A stretch of DNA of 38,794 nt, taken from IMG/VR virus record IMGVR_UViG_3300042452_000346, positions 1 to 38,794 of that record. One strand, written 5' to 3'. The position numbers were made by a program, and so were the translations under genes. The notes beneath the pieces are model-generated. The model ran no database searches, was not told the origin of the DNA, and worked only from the letters and a program-made list of their open reading frames with translations. Of the stretch, positions 16,374 to 23,454 are shown in pieces. This stretch comes from a virus. The first letter of the stretch is position 1, and every line of letters begins with the position of its first letter.

Positions 16374-18965
16374 ATGGCCTTTATTAAAAATACCGACACC
16401 CTGGTAGAAGGTGCGTTGCAAAAGTTCTTTACAGAACAAAGAGCAAAAGACGCAGTTCAGCCAGAGTTATCACAATTAGATTCCGCAATTTCCGCTGAGG
16501 AAGTTGCTAGACAGAGTGCCGATAGCGCTATTGAAGGGCGCTTATCAACACTCGAAGGCAGTGGAGAAGGTTCCGTTGCTAAAGCCGAACAAGATGCTAA
16601 AGACTATGCTGATCAAAAAGTAGCAGACCTAGTCAATAGCGCTCCTGCTGTATTAGACACTTTGAAAGAATTGTCTGATGCATTAGGCGGTGACGAAAAT
16701 TTTGCTGTCACTGTTTCCAATCAAATTGGCGCAGTTGATGGAAAAGTTGACCAAGAAATCTCTGACCGACAAGCTGCAGTAAGTGCAGAACAAGGTCGCG
16801 CACAAGCTGCTGAAGAAGCCCTTGATGGTCGTTTGGATATCATCGAAGGTTCTGGCGAAGGCTCTGTAGCAAAAGCAGAACAAGATGCTAAGGATTACAC
16901 TGACGAAAAGATTGGTGACCTCGAAGGGCAACCTGACGTTGCTACTTACGTTGGACAACTATCTTCTTCTGTATTCGGTGCAATCTCTGCCGAGCAAAGC
17001 CGAGCAGAAGGAGCCGAAGGTGCTCTTAGTGGACGTCTTGATGCTTTAGAAGCTGACCCAGTAACTAAAGCCTACGTTGACGGCGAAGTAAGCACTCTTG
17101 AAGGTTCAATCAGTGCTGAACAGTCTGCAAGAGAACTTGCTGACTCTGCTTTAGACGGTCGATTAGATTCTTTAGAAGCTGATCCGACAACAAAGAGCTA
17201 TGTAGATAGCCAAGTAAGCGCCGAGCAATCACGCGCTGAAGGAGCTGAGAGTGCACTAGACGGACGTTTAGATGCGTTGGAAGCTGATCCTACTACAAAG
17301 ACCTATGTCGATGGGCAAATCAGCTCTGAGCAATCTGCACGTCAATCTGCAGACAGCGCTCTTAGCGGTCGCCTTGATGCTTTAGAAGCTGATCCGGTCA
17401 CAAAGACTTATGTTGACGGTGAAGTTTCTGATCTACAGGGACAAATTACTCAGGAAATTTCTGACAGACAGGGTGCCGTAAGCGCTGAACAGTCAGCTCG
17501 TGAAGCTGCTGATCAAGCTCTTGATGGCCGCCTCGATGTTCTTGAAAGCGATCCTACTACTAAGTCCTATGTGGACGGTGAAGTAAGTGACCTGCAAGGA
17601 CAAATCAACCAAGAAATCAGCAATCGTCAATCTGCCGTATCTGGAGAACAGTCCAGAGCTGAAGCCGCTGAAGCTGCTTTAGATGGCCGATTGGATTCTT
17701 TGGAAGCTGATCCAGTTACAAAATCATACGTTGATGGCGAAGTGTCAGACTTGCAAGGACAGATTGATAACGTTCTTAGCAACGTCGACGGCGCTGCTCT
17801 TGATTCTTTGACTGAAATCGTTGCTGCTTTCCAAGCTGCTGACAGCTCCTTAAACGGTGCAATCAGTTCTCTGTCTAGCGAACTAGACGGAAGAATCGAT
17901 GTATTGGAAGCTGACCCGACTACAAAAACTTATGTAGATGGTCAGATTTCTTCGGAAGCCTCTGCAAGAGCTTCCGCTATCTCAGCAGAACAGTCTCGCG
18001 CAGAAGGCGCAGAAGCTGCATTGGACGGTCGACTGGATGCTCTTGAAGCTGATCCAGTAACAAAGTCTTATGTTGATTCTCACGCTTCCGCTGAAGAAAG
18101 CGCAAGAGAAGCTCTGGAAAGTGCTCTTGATGCACGACTTGACGCTCTCGAAGCTGATCCGGTTACTAAGTCCTATGTTGACGGTGAACTCGCTGAAAAA
18201 GTTGATGTCACTGCTAACTATGACATTAAGCCTGCAATGTATCAGGGCGGATCTAAATCCGCTAACTTCCAAATCAACTGGGCTAACGGGCCTTTCCAAG
18301 AATTTACTCTTGGCGCAAGCTGCACCGTAACCTTTGCAAATCCTGTCACTGGCGGAAGCTACATGCTTAAGCTCGTACAAGATGGCACTGGAAGCCGACA
18401 AATCACTTGGCCTGCAAGCGTTGAATGGGCAAACGGTGAAGCTCCCACAATGTCTGGTGCTTCTAAAGTTGACTTCATTCAAATGGTCTATGACGGCTCA
18501 AGCTACTACGGTAACTACCAGCTAGAAGACGTAACCTTCGCAAAGAGCTCTGAGCTTGATGGGGAAGTTGCTGCTCTTGAAGCAATGGTAGAAGCTGAAG
18601 AAGCTGCTCGACAAGCTGAAGACCTAACCTTCTTCAAGCTAGACGGTAGCCGCGCAATGACTGGCGGATTGAAAGTTAAGCATGCTGAAAAGTCTGCTAG
18701 CTACACTCTGACAAGCTCTGACTACATTGTTGGAGTAACCAGTGTTGCAGGTGGAAAGACCATGACACTCCCTTCGGCTTCCGCTGAAGGCGCAGGAAAA
18801 ATGTTCATGATTAAGGATCAGTCTGGTTCGGCAAGCGAAAGCAATTATATCCGTGTTGCTGCTCCATCGGGACAAACTCTCGACGGTCAGTCTTACTACG
18901 ATATCAAAGTGCCTTACGAATCAGTTTCCGTTGTTTCTAACGGAAGCCACTGGTTCATCATCTAA
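16374..18965 (+). CDS. Long coiled-coil tail fibre with nine-copy shaft repeat
   Basis: This encodes 863 residues; SD AAGGAAAA precedes ATG 16374. The shaft (residues about 20-610) is a trimeric coiled coil made of repeats of the form SAEQSRAE.AE.ALDGRLDALEADPVTKSYVDGEVS. The unit LE(A/S)DP(T/V)TK.YVD occurs nine times, after two variant N-terminal units (LEGSGEGSVAKAEQDAKDY, IEGSGEGSVAKAEQDAKDY). A beta domain follows (about 620-720, NFQINWANGPFQEFTLG...ITWPASVEWANG), then a short coiled segment, then a tip domain ending in WFII. Position and architecture indicate the main receptor-binding fibre. Because the nucleotide repeats are similar, repeat number could vary between isolates. Confidence 0.85.
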   Translation: MAFIKNTDTLVEGALQKFFTEQRAKDAVQPELSQLDSAISAEEVARQSADSAIEGRLSTLEGSGEGSVAKAEQDAKDYADQKVADLVNSAPAVLDTLKELSDALGGDENFAVTVSNQIGAVDGKVDQEISDRQAAVSAEQGRAQAAEEALDGRLDIIEGSGEGSVAKAEQDAKDYTDEKIGDLEGQPDVATYVGQLSSSVFGAISAEQSRAEGAEGALSGRLDALEADPVTKAYVDGEVSTLEGSISAEQSARELADSALDGRLDSLEADPTTKSYVDSQVSAEQSRAEGAESALDGRLDALEADPTTKTYVDGQISSEQSARQSADSALSGRLDALEADPVTKTYVDGEVSDLQGQITQEISDRQGAVSAEQSAREAADQALDGRLDVLESDPTTKSYVDGEVSDLQGQINQEISNRQSAVSGEQSRAEAAEAALDGRLDSLEADPVTKSYVDGEVSDLQGQIDNVLSNVDGAALDSLTEIVAAFQAADSSLNGAISSLSSELDGRIDVLEADPTTKTYVDGQISSEASARASAISAEQSRAEGAEAALDGRLDALEADPVTKSYVDSHASAEESAREALESALDARLDALEADPVTKSYVDGELAEKVDVTANYDIKPAMYQGGSKSANFQINWANGPFQEFTLGASCTVTFANPVTGGSYMLKLVQDGTGSRQITWPASVEWANGEAPTMSGASKVDFIQMVYDGSSYYGNYQLEDVTFAKSSELDGEVAALEAMVEAEEAARQAEDLTFFKLDGSRAMTGGLKVKHAEKSASYTLTSSDYIVGVTSVAGGKTMTLPSASAEGAGKMFMIKDQSGSASESNYIRVAAPSGQTLDGQSYYDIKVPYESVSVVSNGSHWFII

Positions 18966-18975
18966 TTAGACAACT

Positions 18976-19006
18976 GGAGGGGGGCCTTTACTGGCTCCCC
19001 TCTTTC
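18976..19006 (+). terminator. Probable terminator after the long fibre gene
   Basis: GGAGGGGGGCC (18976-18986) can pair with GGCTCCCCTC (18993-19002) around a short loop, followed by TTTCT. The T-run is short, so termination may be partial. TTAGACAA (18966-18973) lies just upstream, directly after the fibre stop, and resembles the TAGACAA element seen before other late genes. Confidence 0.65.
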
Positions 19007-19019
19007 TAAAAGGAAAATT

Positions 19020-19832
19020 ATGAAAATTTCCGGTTTTACTTTAGTTAAAACTGCTAGAGCTACTTTAGATTCTGACGCTTCGGCTTTTAGTTCTGCTGCT
19101 GGATTATCAGACGCCACTCAAAAAGATGCCGTTCAAAATTTAGTAAAAGCACTAAAGCTCGCTGGCATCTGGGAAAAGATGATGGCTATCTATCCTATGG
19201 TCGGCGGAAGTGCAGACAGCCACAAATTTAATTTAAAAAATCCTGCTGATACAAACGGCGCTTTTAGATTAACTTTCAATGGCGGCTGGACTCATTCAAG
19301 CACAGGTGCCAAACCAAACGGAACGACCGGTTATGCAAATACTCACTTGTCAGCAAGTGGCGTATTAACTGCAAATAACCTTCACGTTTCCTATTACTCA
19401 AGAACTCAAGTTCCTAACGAAATCGAATCTTCTATTCGTTGCGGTAACGCAGACCTAGACAGAATCGTACAGCTAAACCCAAACTTAAATATTGGTTACG
19501 GTTTTCTCATTCGATTAGGCGGAACCGTTCTTGGATACAATGACCAAAGCACTGATTGCCGAGGAATGTTTGTAGCATCAAGAACTTCTAGCACGTCAAT
19601 GAAAGGTTATAGAAACGGTAACGAGTTAATTAGCGTGTCCACGGGCGGATCACACTTATTGCCAGCGGAAGACTTTTATCTAGCCGCAGGTAATACAGCA
19701 GGAAACCCCAGTCAGTATTCAAAACTTGAATGCGCATTCGCATCAATTGGAGCTGGTTTAAGTGGAACAGAAGCAAATGACTTGTACGCTGCTGTTTTAG
19801 CATTCAACCAAGCATTAAGTCGTAACGTATAA
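19020..19832 (+). CDS. Tail fibre tip / lectin-like receptor-binding protein
   Basis: This encodes 270 residues; SD AAAAGGAAAA, ATG 19020. The N-terminus is helical (ATLDSDASAFSSAAGLSDATQKDAVQNLVKALKLAGIWEKM). The rest is a beta-rich domain with the conserved text IYPMVGGSADSHKFNLKNPADTNG, FRLTFNGGWTHSSTGAKPNGTTGYA and HVSYYSRTQV, a family common as distal tail proteins in many phages and probably concanavalin/LamG-like in fold. It lies after a terminator and just before the lysis genes. It likely binds a surface glycan; the ligand is unknown. Confidence 0.7.
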   Translation: MKISGFTLVKTARATLDSDASAFSSAAGLSDATQKDAVQNLVKALKLAGIWEKMMAIYPMVGGSADSHKFNLKNPADTNGAFRLTFNGGWTHSSTGAKPNGTTGYANTHLSASGVLTANNLHVSYYSRTQVPNEIESSIRCGNADLDRIVQLNPNLNIGYGFLIRLGGTVLGYNDQSTDCRGMFVASRTSSTSMKGYRNGNELISVSTGGSHLLPAEDFYLAAGNTAGNPSQYSKLECAFASIGAGLSGTEANDLYAAVLAFNQALSRNV

Positions 19833-19845
19833 AAAGGAAAAACTA

Positions 19846-19986
19846 ATGAGCAAAAAACAAATGATGGAAAGACTGCACAAGCTAGCAAAAAAAAGATTCT
19901 GCCTTTTCCGTGCTATGCGTATTCGTCGCATGATGCTTCGAATGCAAGCCATGGAAATTGGCCCTTGCCACTGCTGCAAGAAATAA
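19846..19986 (+). CDS. Small basic cysteine-containing protein
   Basis: This 46-residue ORF starts at ATG 19846, preceded by AAAAGGAAAAAC. It is strongly basic (KKQMMERLHKLAKKRF, RAMRIRRMMLRMQ) and ends CHCCKK. It lies 13 nt after the fibre gene and 3 nt before the holin candidate, so it belongs to the lysis transcript. It could be a small amphipathic lysis accessory or a DNA/RNA-binding peptide. No family recognised. Confidence 0.55.
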   Translation: MSKKQMMERLHKLAKKRFCLFRAMRIRRMMLRMQAMEIGPCHCCKK

Positions 19987-19989
19987 AAA

Positions 19990-20181
19990 ATGGACGAGCT
20001 GCACTTACAACAATTGTACGAGCGGCTTTCTCGAATTGAAGAAAAGATAGACGCGCTACAAGAATTTAAAGTCACGTCATTATCGACGGTAAGACTTGCC
20101 TCTATGGTCGTGTCTGGCTTGTGCGGACTACTAACAATGGTCGCAACTTCATTCGTGAATTACTTAATAAACAAAAACTAA
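19990..20181 (+). CDS. Holin candidate
   Basis: This encodes 63 residues. The N-terminal half is charged and helical (LHLQQLYERLSRIEEKIDALQEFKV). One clear membrane helix follows (LASMVVSGLCGLLTMVATSFVNYLI, about residues 36-60), with a short basic tail. A single-helix protein directly upstream of an endolysin gene fits a holin that forms inner-membrane lesions at lysis. Only one transmembrane segment is visible, so a class III-like topology would apply. An alternative is a small membrane anchor. The ATG lies 3 nt after the preceding stop. Confidence 0.65.
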   Translation: MDELHLQQLYERLSRIEEKIDALQEFKVTSLSTVRLASMVVSGLCGLLTMVATSFVNYLINKN

Positions 20182-20189
20182 GGAGATTT

Positions 20190-20408
20190 ATGCCAAGTCT
20201 GTTTTGGCGTTTGTTTCAATTTATTGGACCGTTCTTAGTTAAGTACGGTTTCAAAATGCTAATGAAAAAATATCCAGGACTCTTCCCTGTAATACAGGAC
20301 ATCATCAAATGGATTGATGAGCAGCCCGATAAGGAAGAGGCTGCAGAGGAGGTGAAAAAAGTCCTGTATTCGACTGCTTCATTACCAGAGCCGAGAGGCA
20401 TGGCCTAA
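20190..20408 (+). CDS. Small lysis-cassette protein with amphipathic N-terminus
   Basis: This encodes 72 residues from ATG 20190, chosen because AGGAGA stands just upstream; an earlier reading from 20121 would overlap the holin candidate. The N-terminal half is hydrophobic and aromatic with spaced lysines (LFWRLFQFIGPFLVKYGFKMLMKKYPGLFP). The C-terminal half is acidic and helical (EEAAEEVKKVL). Its stop overlaps the endolysin ATG by one base. It may be an antiholin, pinholin-like or spanin-like helper. The role is inferred only from location. Confidence 0.6.
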   Translation: MPSLFWRLFQFIGPFLVKYGFKMLMKKYPGLFPVIQDIIKWIDEQPDKEEAAEEVKKVLYSTASLPEPRGMA

Positions 20409-20767
20409 TGAATTACACCCTACTTGAAAAGCAACATTTGTTTTCCAAGACGCTAGCCAGGTTCATTTTGGATCTGGCTAGTAGGGGTTATTACGTTACG
20501 CTCGGAGAAGCGTGGCGACCCGACTCACAGGCACAACTTTATGCAATCACAGGCCAAGGAATTAAAAACTCTAATCATTGTCTTAGGCTTGCTGTTGATC
20601 TCAATATTTTTCTCGATAGGGTCTGGTTAGTTACTAGAGATGAATTAGAGATACCAGGCAAACTTTGGAAGTCTTACTCAAACGATTTAGTTAAATGCTG
20701 TTGGGGCGGTGACTTTAAGTCGGTTGACGCATGTCACTTTAGTTTCGAACACAATGGCATAAAATAA
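20408..20767 (+). CDS. Endolysin, M15-type L-alanyl-D-glutamate (D-Ala) peptidase
   Basis: This encodes 119 residues with the zinc peptidase signature of family M15 (T5 endolysin / VanY type). GEAWRP is at 33-38, SNHCLRLAVDL at 55-65 gives zinc ligands H57 and D64, and DACHFSFEH at 108-115 supplies the third ligand H110 with a nearby Glu. The length is typical for a single-domain phage M15 enzyme without a cell-wall-binding domain, as common in phages of Gram-negative hosts. It cuts peptide cross-links of peptidoglycan from the cytoplasmic side after holin action. The start overlaps the previous stop. It is the last confident gene before the 20983 terminator. Confidence 0.88.
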   Translation: MNYTLLEKQHLFSKTLARFILDLASRGYYVTLGEAWRPDSQAQLYAITGQGIKNSNHCLRLAVDLNIFLDRVWLVTRDELEIPGKLWKSYSNDLVKCCWGGDFKSVDACHFSFEHNGIK

Positions 20768-20771
20768 CTTT

Positions 20772-20972
20772 ATGGTACCAACGCGAGTAATAAAAACTCA
20801 GAAGCGTTACAAAGCATATCTTGTTCTTTCACGAAAATGTATTCAAGTCCGGTGGCTCCATGATGAGATACCGGATTACGTCACGGTCGGCATTAAGTGT
20901 TTGCGATTGAAAATGGTGCTCTGGGACTGTTCAACCAAATTCGTCCGGCTTCAATGCTTAGTATACCGCTGA
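20772..20972 (+). CDS. Hypothetical small basic protein (weak)
   Basis: This 66-residue open frame is rich in Lys, Arg, Val and Cys (KTQKRYKAYLVLSRKCIQVRW). No clear Shine-Dalgarno sequence precedes ATG 20772 (the text reads AAAATAACTTT), and no family is recognised. It fills the space between the endolysin and the terminator. It may be real or chance. Confidence 0.3.
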   Translation: MVPTRVIKTQKRYKAYLVLSRKCIQVRWLHDEIPDYVTVGIKCLRLKMVLWDCSTKFVRLQCLVYR

Positions 20973-20982
20973 CTTCATAAAA

Positions 20983-21025
20983 AGGGGGCTGACTCTATCT
21001 CACCTTTTCGGCCCCCTAGGGTTTT
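20983..21025 (+). terminator. Terminator closing the late/lysis block
   Basis: AGGGGGC (20983-20989) pairs with GCCCCCT (21011-21017), with a 21-nt loop, then AGGGTTTT. The T-run is short and offset, so efficiency is uncertain, but it lies exactly where late transcription should stop and on the opposite strand from the tRNA that follows. Confidence 0.65.
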
Positions 21026-21100
21026 GGCTGGCGCGGGCCGGGTCGAACGGCCATCGCCCAAGTTAACAGCTTGGTGCTTTACCAATTAAGCTACACGCCA
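21025..21100 (-). tRNA. tRNA-Asn (anticodon GUU)
   Basis: Read on the minus strand, a full cloverleaf is present. The acceptor TGGCGTG pairs with CGCGCCA over 7 bp with one G-T pair. The D arm is GCTT/AAGC. The anticodon stem CCAAG/CTTGG holds the loop CTGTTAA with anticodon GTT. The T stem is GGCCG/CGGCC with loop TTCGACC. Discriminator G and an encoded CCA (21027-21025) complete it. It is the only tRNA I found and lies opposite to all neighbouring genes, so it needs its own promoter in 21101-21150. It would supplement decoding of AAC/AAU codons. Confidence 0.9.
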
Positions 21101-21151
21101 ATACTTTCCTAGTAACAAAAACCGTCACTACTGCCTAGCCAAAATTGTCCC

Positions 21152-21187
21152 TTGATTCCTTAACGCGTTGTGTTTATATAACGCCCA
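21152..21187 (+). promoter_or_regulatory. Sigma70-like early promoter, nearly leaderless
   Basis: TTGATT (21152-21157), a 17-nt spacer and TATATA (21175-21180) form the best sigma70 promoter seen in the window. The -10 box ends only 6 nt before ATG 21187, so a standard start point would be at or next to the A of that ATG. This implies a leaderless transcript for the first early gene. There is no Shine-Dalgarno before ATG 21187, which agrees. Confidence 0.7.
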
Positions 21188-22053
21188 TGAAACTCACCAA
21201 TAAACACAATTTACCCGAACCTTTTGTACTAGCAGTTAAGGGCGGAACCTATGACAACGGCGGCTCTTGGCGAACCGTCACGGAACTTATTGGCCCTCCT
21301 AAGATAGCGCATTTAAAAAGAAAACATGATGCAGAGCTTGAGGAGGACGTTATTGATCGCGTCTACACTCTGCAGGGCGAGATTGCTCACGGGATAGTCG
21401 AGCGCGCAGCTAAAGAAATGTGCAAAGAAGATTGGATGTCCGAGCAACGTTTGTTTGCTGAAATACAGGGAAAAAAGATATCAGGCGCTTACGATTTGTA
21501 TAACCCCAAAACCGGAGAATTAATCGATGTTAAAAACTCAACTGCTTGGAAGGCAAAGAAAGGCGAAGCCCCTAAAGAATGGGAAGAGCAAACAAATATC
21601 CTTGCAGAACTTCTCCGAAGACATGGATTTTCAGTTAGCAAAATTAGCATTGTCCTGGTTATTCGGGACTTCTCCAAGCCAGAAGCAGCTAGATCGCCTG
21701 ATTATCCTCAAGTTCCGGTGGCCTATCTATCGGTCAATCTTTGGGAATCCAGTCGAGCTGGGGCGTTTCTTGAAGAAAGAGTTAGACTTCATATCGAAGC
21801 AGAAACCAAAGAAGCAGAGTGCAGCCCGGAAGACCGCTGGGCGAAGCCGACAATCTGGGCGGTTAAGAAAAAAGGCGGCTCAAGGGCGGTCACGGGCGGC
21901 TTATTTGCAGTAGAAGAAAAGGCCAGGGAGCACTTAGCTAGCCTTGGCGCTGGCTACGAAATCGAATACAGGCCTGGAGAAAATGTTCGATGCAATTTGT
22001 ATTGCCCAGTCGCTAAATTTTGTGCTCAATACAAAAAGCTGAAAGGCGATTGA
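21187..22053 (+). CDS. Cas4/RecB-like PD-(D/E)XK exonuclease
   Basis: This encodes 288 residues from ATG 21187. An upstream ATG at 21145 would place the start within the promoter, so it is rejected. Motifs of the Cas4/AddB-type nuclease superfamily are visible in order: GEIAHGIVE with H68, GAYDLY with D103, ELIDVKNS with D114 and K116, and a following helix with EEQTNILAELLRRHG in the place of the QxxxY motif. A C-terminal cluster RCNLYCPVAKFCAQYK has three cysteines, short of the four usual for an iron-sulphur site. It is the first gene of the early region and probably processes DNA ends in replication or recombination. Confidence 0.72.
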   Translation: MKLTNKHNLPEPFVLAVKGGTYDNGGSWRTVTELIGPPKIAHLKRKHDAELEEDVIDRVYTLQGEIAHGIVERAAKEMCKEDWMSEQRLFAEIQGKKISGAYDLYNPKTGELIDVKNSTAWKAKKGEAPKEWEEQTNILAELLRRHGFSVSKISIVLVIRDFSKPEAARSPDYPQVPVAYLSVNLWESSRAGAFLEERVRLHIEAETKEAECSPEDRWAKPTIWAVKKKGGSRAVTGGLFAVEEKAREHLASLGAGYEIEYRPGENVRCNLYCPVAKFCAQYKKLKGD

Positions 22054-22259
22054 TATGGCCTAGACTCAAGGCCAGGCCTTGTTGAGTTTGAAGAGAGAGA
22101 GCCTTAATGGGGCCAAAGCCCAGGGCTTTAGACACCCTGGGCGAGTCACAATTTAAAGTTTTTAGCCGTTGCCCGGAAGCTAGCAGGGCATGGCTTAAAG
22201 TAGCTCCGGCACCGAGGGCGTAGGAACTATCGGGCCAACAACTTAAACCGGAGACAAAA
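22054..22259 (+). other. Structured, non-coding stretch between early genes
   Basis: About 205 nt without a credible gene but with several strong hairpins. GACTCAAGGCC (near 22064) pairs with GGCCTTG..GAGTT. GCCCAGGG (near 22107) pairs with CCCTGGGC (near 22124). GCC..GCCC (near 22163) pairs with GGGC..GGC (near 22185). AAAGCCC/GGGCTTT is an alternative fold that competes with the second hairpin. The stretch ends with CCGGAGAC before ATG 22260. Possible readings are a structured 5' leader with regulatory switching, a small RNA, or an attenuator. None of the riboswitch families I can recall by eye fits. Confidence 0.5.
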
Positions 22260-22499
22260 ATGGAAAAATCAGAAATTGATTTAGGCGTTAAACTATTGCT
22301 TTTAAACGCTAATGTTGATCTAAAATCATACCTAGAAAACAAGCTAACTAACGAAGATGTTGCAAGAATTACGCGAGCCGCCGGGCGGTTAGCCAATGAT
22401 TTTGTAGACGGCGATGGGATTTTGGCAAAAAAAAGAAATAATTACTGGAAATCGGTTTTTTTAAAAGCAGTGAACCTAACGGGAGAAACAAATGACTAA
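22260..22499 (+). CDS. Hypothetical early protein
   Basis: This encodes 79 residues, soluble and mostly helical (SEIDLGVKLLLLNANVDLKSYLENKLTNEDVARITRAAGRLANDFVDG), ending in a basic segment. ATG 22260 follows a CCGGAGAC Shine-Dalgarno at the end of the structured stretch. It overlaps the next gene by 8 bp. No family recognised. Context places it with replication genes. Confidence 0.65.
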   Translation: MEKSEIDLGVKLLLLNANVDLKSYLENKLTNEDVARITRAAGRLANDFVDGDGILAKKRNNYWKSVFLKAVNLTGETND

Positions 22500-22737
22500 A
22501 CTAGAGCAAGCATTGTTAGCAGCAGCAAAATCGTTTATAACGGCTTATATGGGCCTGGAATTAACTGATGAAGGGGAAGGTATGGGTCAACCCAAGAAAG
22601 CCGCTCCTATTCAAACCTCGAACGGAATTCCGGTATGTCCAAGCCATGGCAAGGCCATGAGACCCTCAAAATTCGGAAACGGATACTACTGCGGCGCGAA
22701 ATTACAAGACGGTTCTTACTGTAAACAAAAGGCGTAA
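22492..22737 (+). CDS. Small zinc-ribbon-like protein
   Basis: This encodes 81 residues. The N-terminal half is helical and the middle acidic. The C-terminal half holds a likely zinc site: CPSHGKAM (Cys, His), then YYCGAKL and SYCKQKA (two Cys), giving C-x2-H...C-x8-C spacing. This CPxHG...K.G.YYCG...DGSYC pattern recurs in small phage proteins beside replication genes and may bind DNA. It overlaps the previous gene by 8 bp. The stop codon lies within the first GTAACG site discussed at 22734. Confidence 0.65.
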   Translation: MTKLEQALLAAAKSFITAYMGLELTDEGEGMGQPKKAAPIQTSNGIPVCPSHGKAMRPSKFGNGYYCGAKLQDGSYCKQKA

Positions 22738-22760
22738 CGTATGCGTGACGTAAACGTTAC
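22734..22760 (+). promoter_or_regulatory. Operator-like inverted repeat over the replication gene start
   Basis: GTAACGT (22734-22740) and ACGTTAC (22754-22760) form an inverted repeat that spans ATG 22741. The 13-mer GTAACGTATGCGT (22734-22746) recurs exactly at 23045-23057 inside the same gene, again paired with an opposed CGTTAC. Recurrence suggests a protein-binding site, perhaps for the replication protein itself, allowing self-regulation. Confidence 0.45.
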
Positions 22761-23454
22761 TATCTCGAATTGGGAAAAGTACCAATTCCGAAAACAAATC
22801 AAGCACCCTAGCTGGTTCAGGGTTGAAAACCGCTTGTGGAATGACGAGCAATTCTTTTATTTCACCGGGGAAGAGCGCTGGATCTGGATTTGTCTGCTCA
22901 GTATTGCCTCGCAAAAGCAAACTGCGTCGCTTTGCGTTGGGCTTGAGTGGCTTTCTAGGGAATCCGGCGTAGGAATGCCTTCGATTGAGACGGCTTTACA
23001 AAAACTTAAAGATAATAAGTGCTTAGAGTATACGTTACATGAACGTAACGTATGCGTTCCTACGGGTATCCCTACAAGACATAACAAAACAAGACAAGAC
23101 ATAACAAGACATAACATAACAAAAACATTTAGCATCGCGGTGAAGCAAACTTCACCGTCGATGCCCGTGAAAGAGTCTTTAGAAAATCATTTTCTTTATT
23201 TATCTGAGCAGGTTTTGAAGATTTACCCCGATAAAGAGTTTGTAAGTAGGGAGAAGGAAAAGATGAAGCTCTGGCTTTCTACTAACGAAAAGAAAGCACC
23301 TAAGTCGAAAAGTGGTTGGACTAGGTTTGTAATGGGATGGCTTGAGAGGGGCTGGGAGAGATACAGAAAATCAATCGGCTCGGAAAAATCGGCTTTCAAG
23401 GGAATTGAAGAAATTATGGCGGAGGAAGAAAAAGATGGATATATCGACGTTTGA
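22741..23454 (+). CDS. Replication initiator / replisome organiser (winged-helix type)
   Basis: This encodes 237 residues. The N-terminal 105 residues look like the winged-helix domain of phage replisome organisers: NWEKYQFRKQIKHPSWFRVENRLW, ERWIWICLLSIASQKQ, then LEWLSRESGVGMPSIETALQKLKDNKCLEY as recognition helix and wing. A low-complexity linker (RHNKTRQDITRHNITK) follows and coincides with DNA repeats that resemble iterons. The C-terminal part is helical with GWTRFVMGWLERGW. The gene carries its own probable origin, as lambda O does, and is followed by a putative helicase loader whose ATG overlaps its end. It should bind the origin and recruit host helicase. Confidence 0.68.
   Translation: MRDVNVTISNWEKYQFRKQIKHPSWFRVENRLWNDEQFFYFTGEERWIWICLLSIASQKQTASLCVGLEWLSRESGVGMPSIETALQKLKDNKCLEYTLHERNVCVPTGIPTRHNKTRQDITRHNITKTFSIAVKQTSPSMPVKESLENHFLYLSEQVLKIYPDKEFVSREKEKMKLWLSTNEKKAPKSKSGWTRFVMGWLERGWERYRKSIGSEKSAFKGIEEIMAEEEKDGYIDV
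23030..23157 (+). other. Probable replication origin inside the initiator gene
   Basis: Three exact copies of CAAGACATAACA begin at 23075, 23095 and 23105, with degenerate copies at 23085 and 23115, so the unit phases at 10 bp. One strand here is nearly all A and C. A 9-bp inverted repeat ATACGTTAC/GTAACGTAT (23030-23038/23045-23053) lies to the left and CGGTGAA/TTCACCG (23138-23144/23151-23157) to the right. Iterons within an initiator gene are the known lambdoid origin layout; assignment here is inference. Confidence 0.55.

Noticed and set aside
17982-18482. 166-residue minus-strand frame in the long fibre
   Set aside because: A shadow of the fibre's repetitive codons; no ribosome site.
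20121-20408. Longer 95-residue start for the small lysis protein
   Set aside because: It would overlap the holin candidate by 61 bp, while AGGAGA marks ATG 20190.
22013-22396. 127-residue minus-strand frame over the structured stretch
   Set aside because: It overlaps two plus-strand genes, with no ribosome site; the stem-rich composition explains the open frame.
23075-23120. Iteron array considered as a CRISPR
   Set aside because: Units are 10-12 bp, directly tandem and inside a gene, with no spacers.
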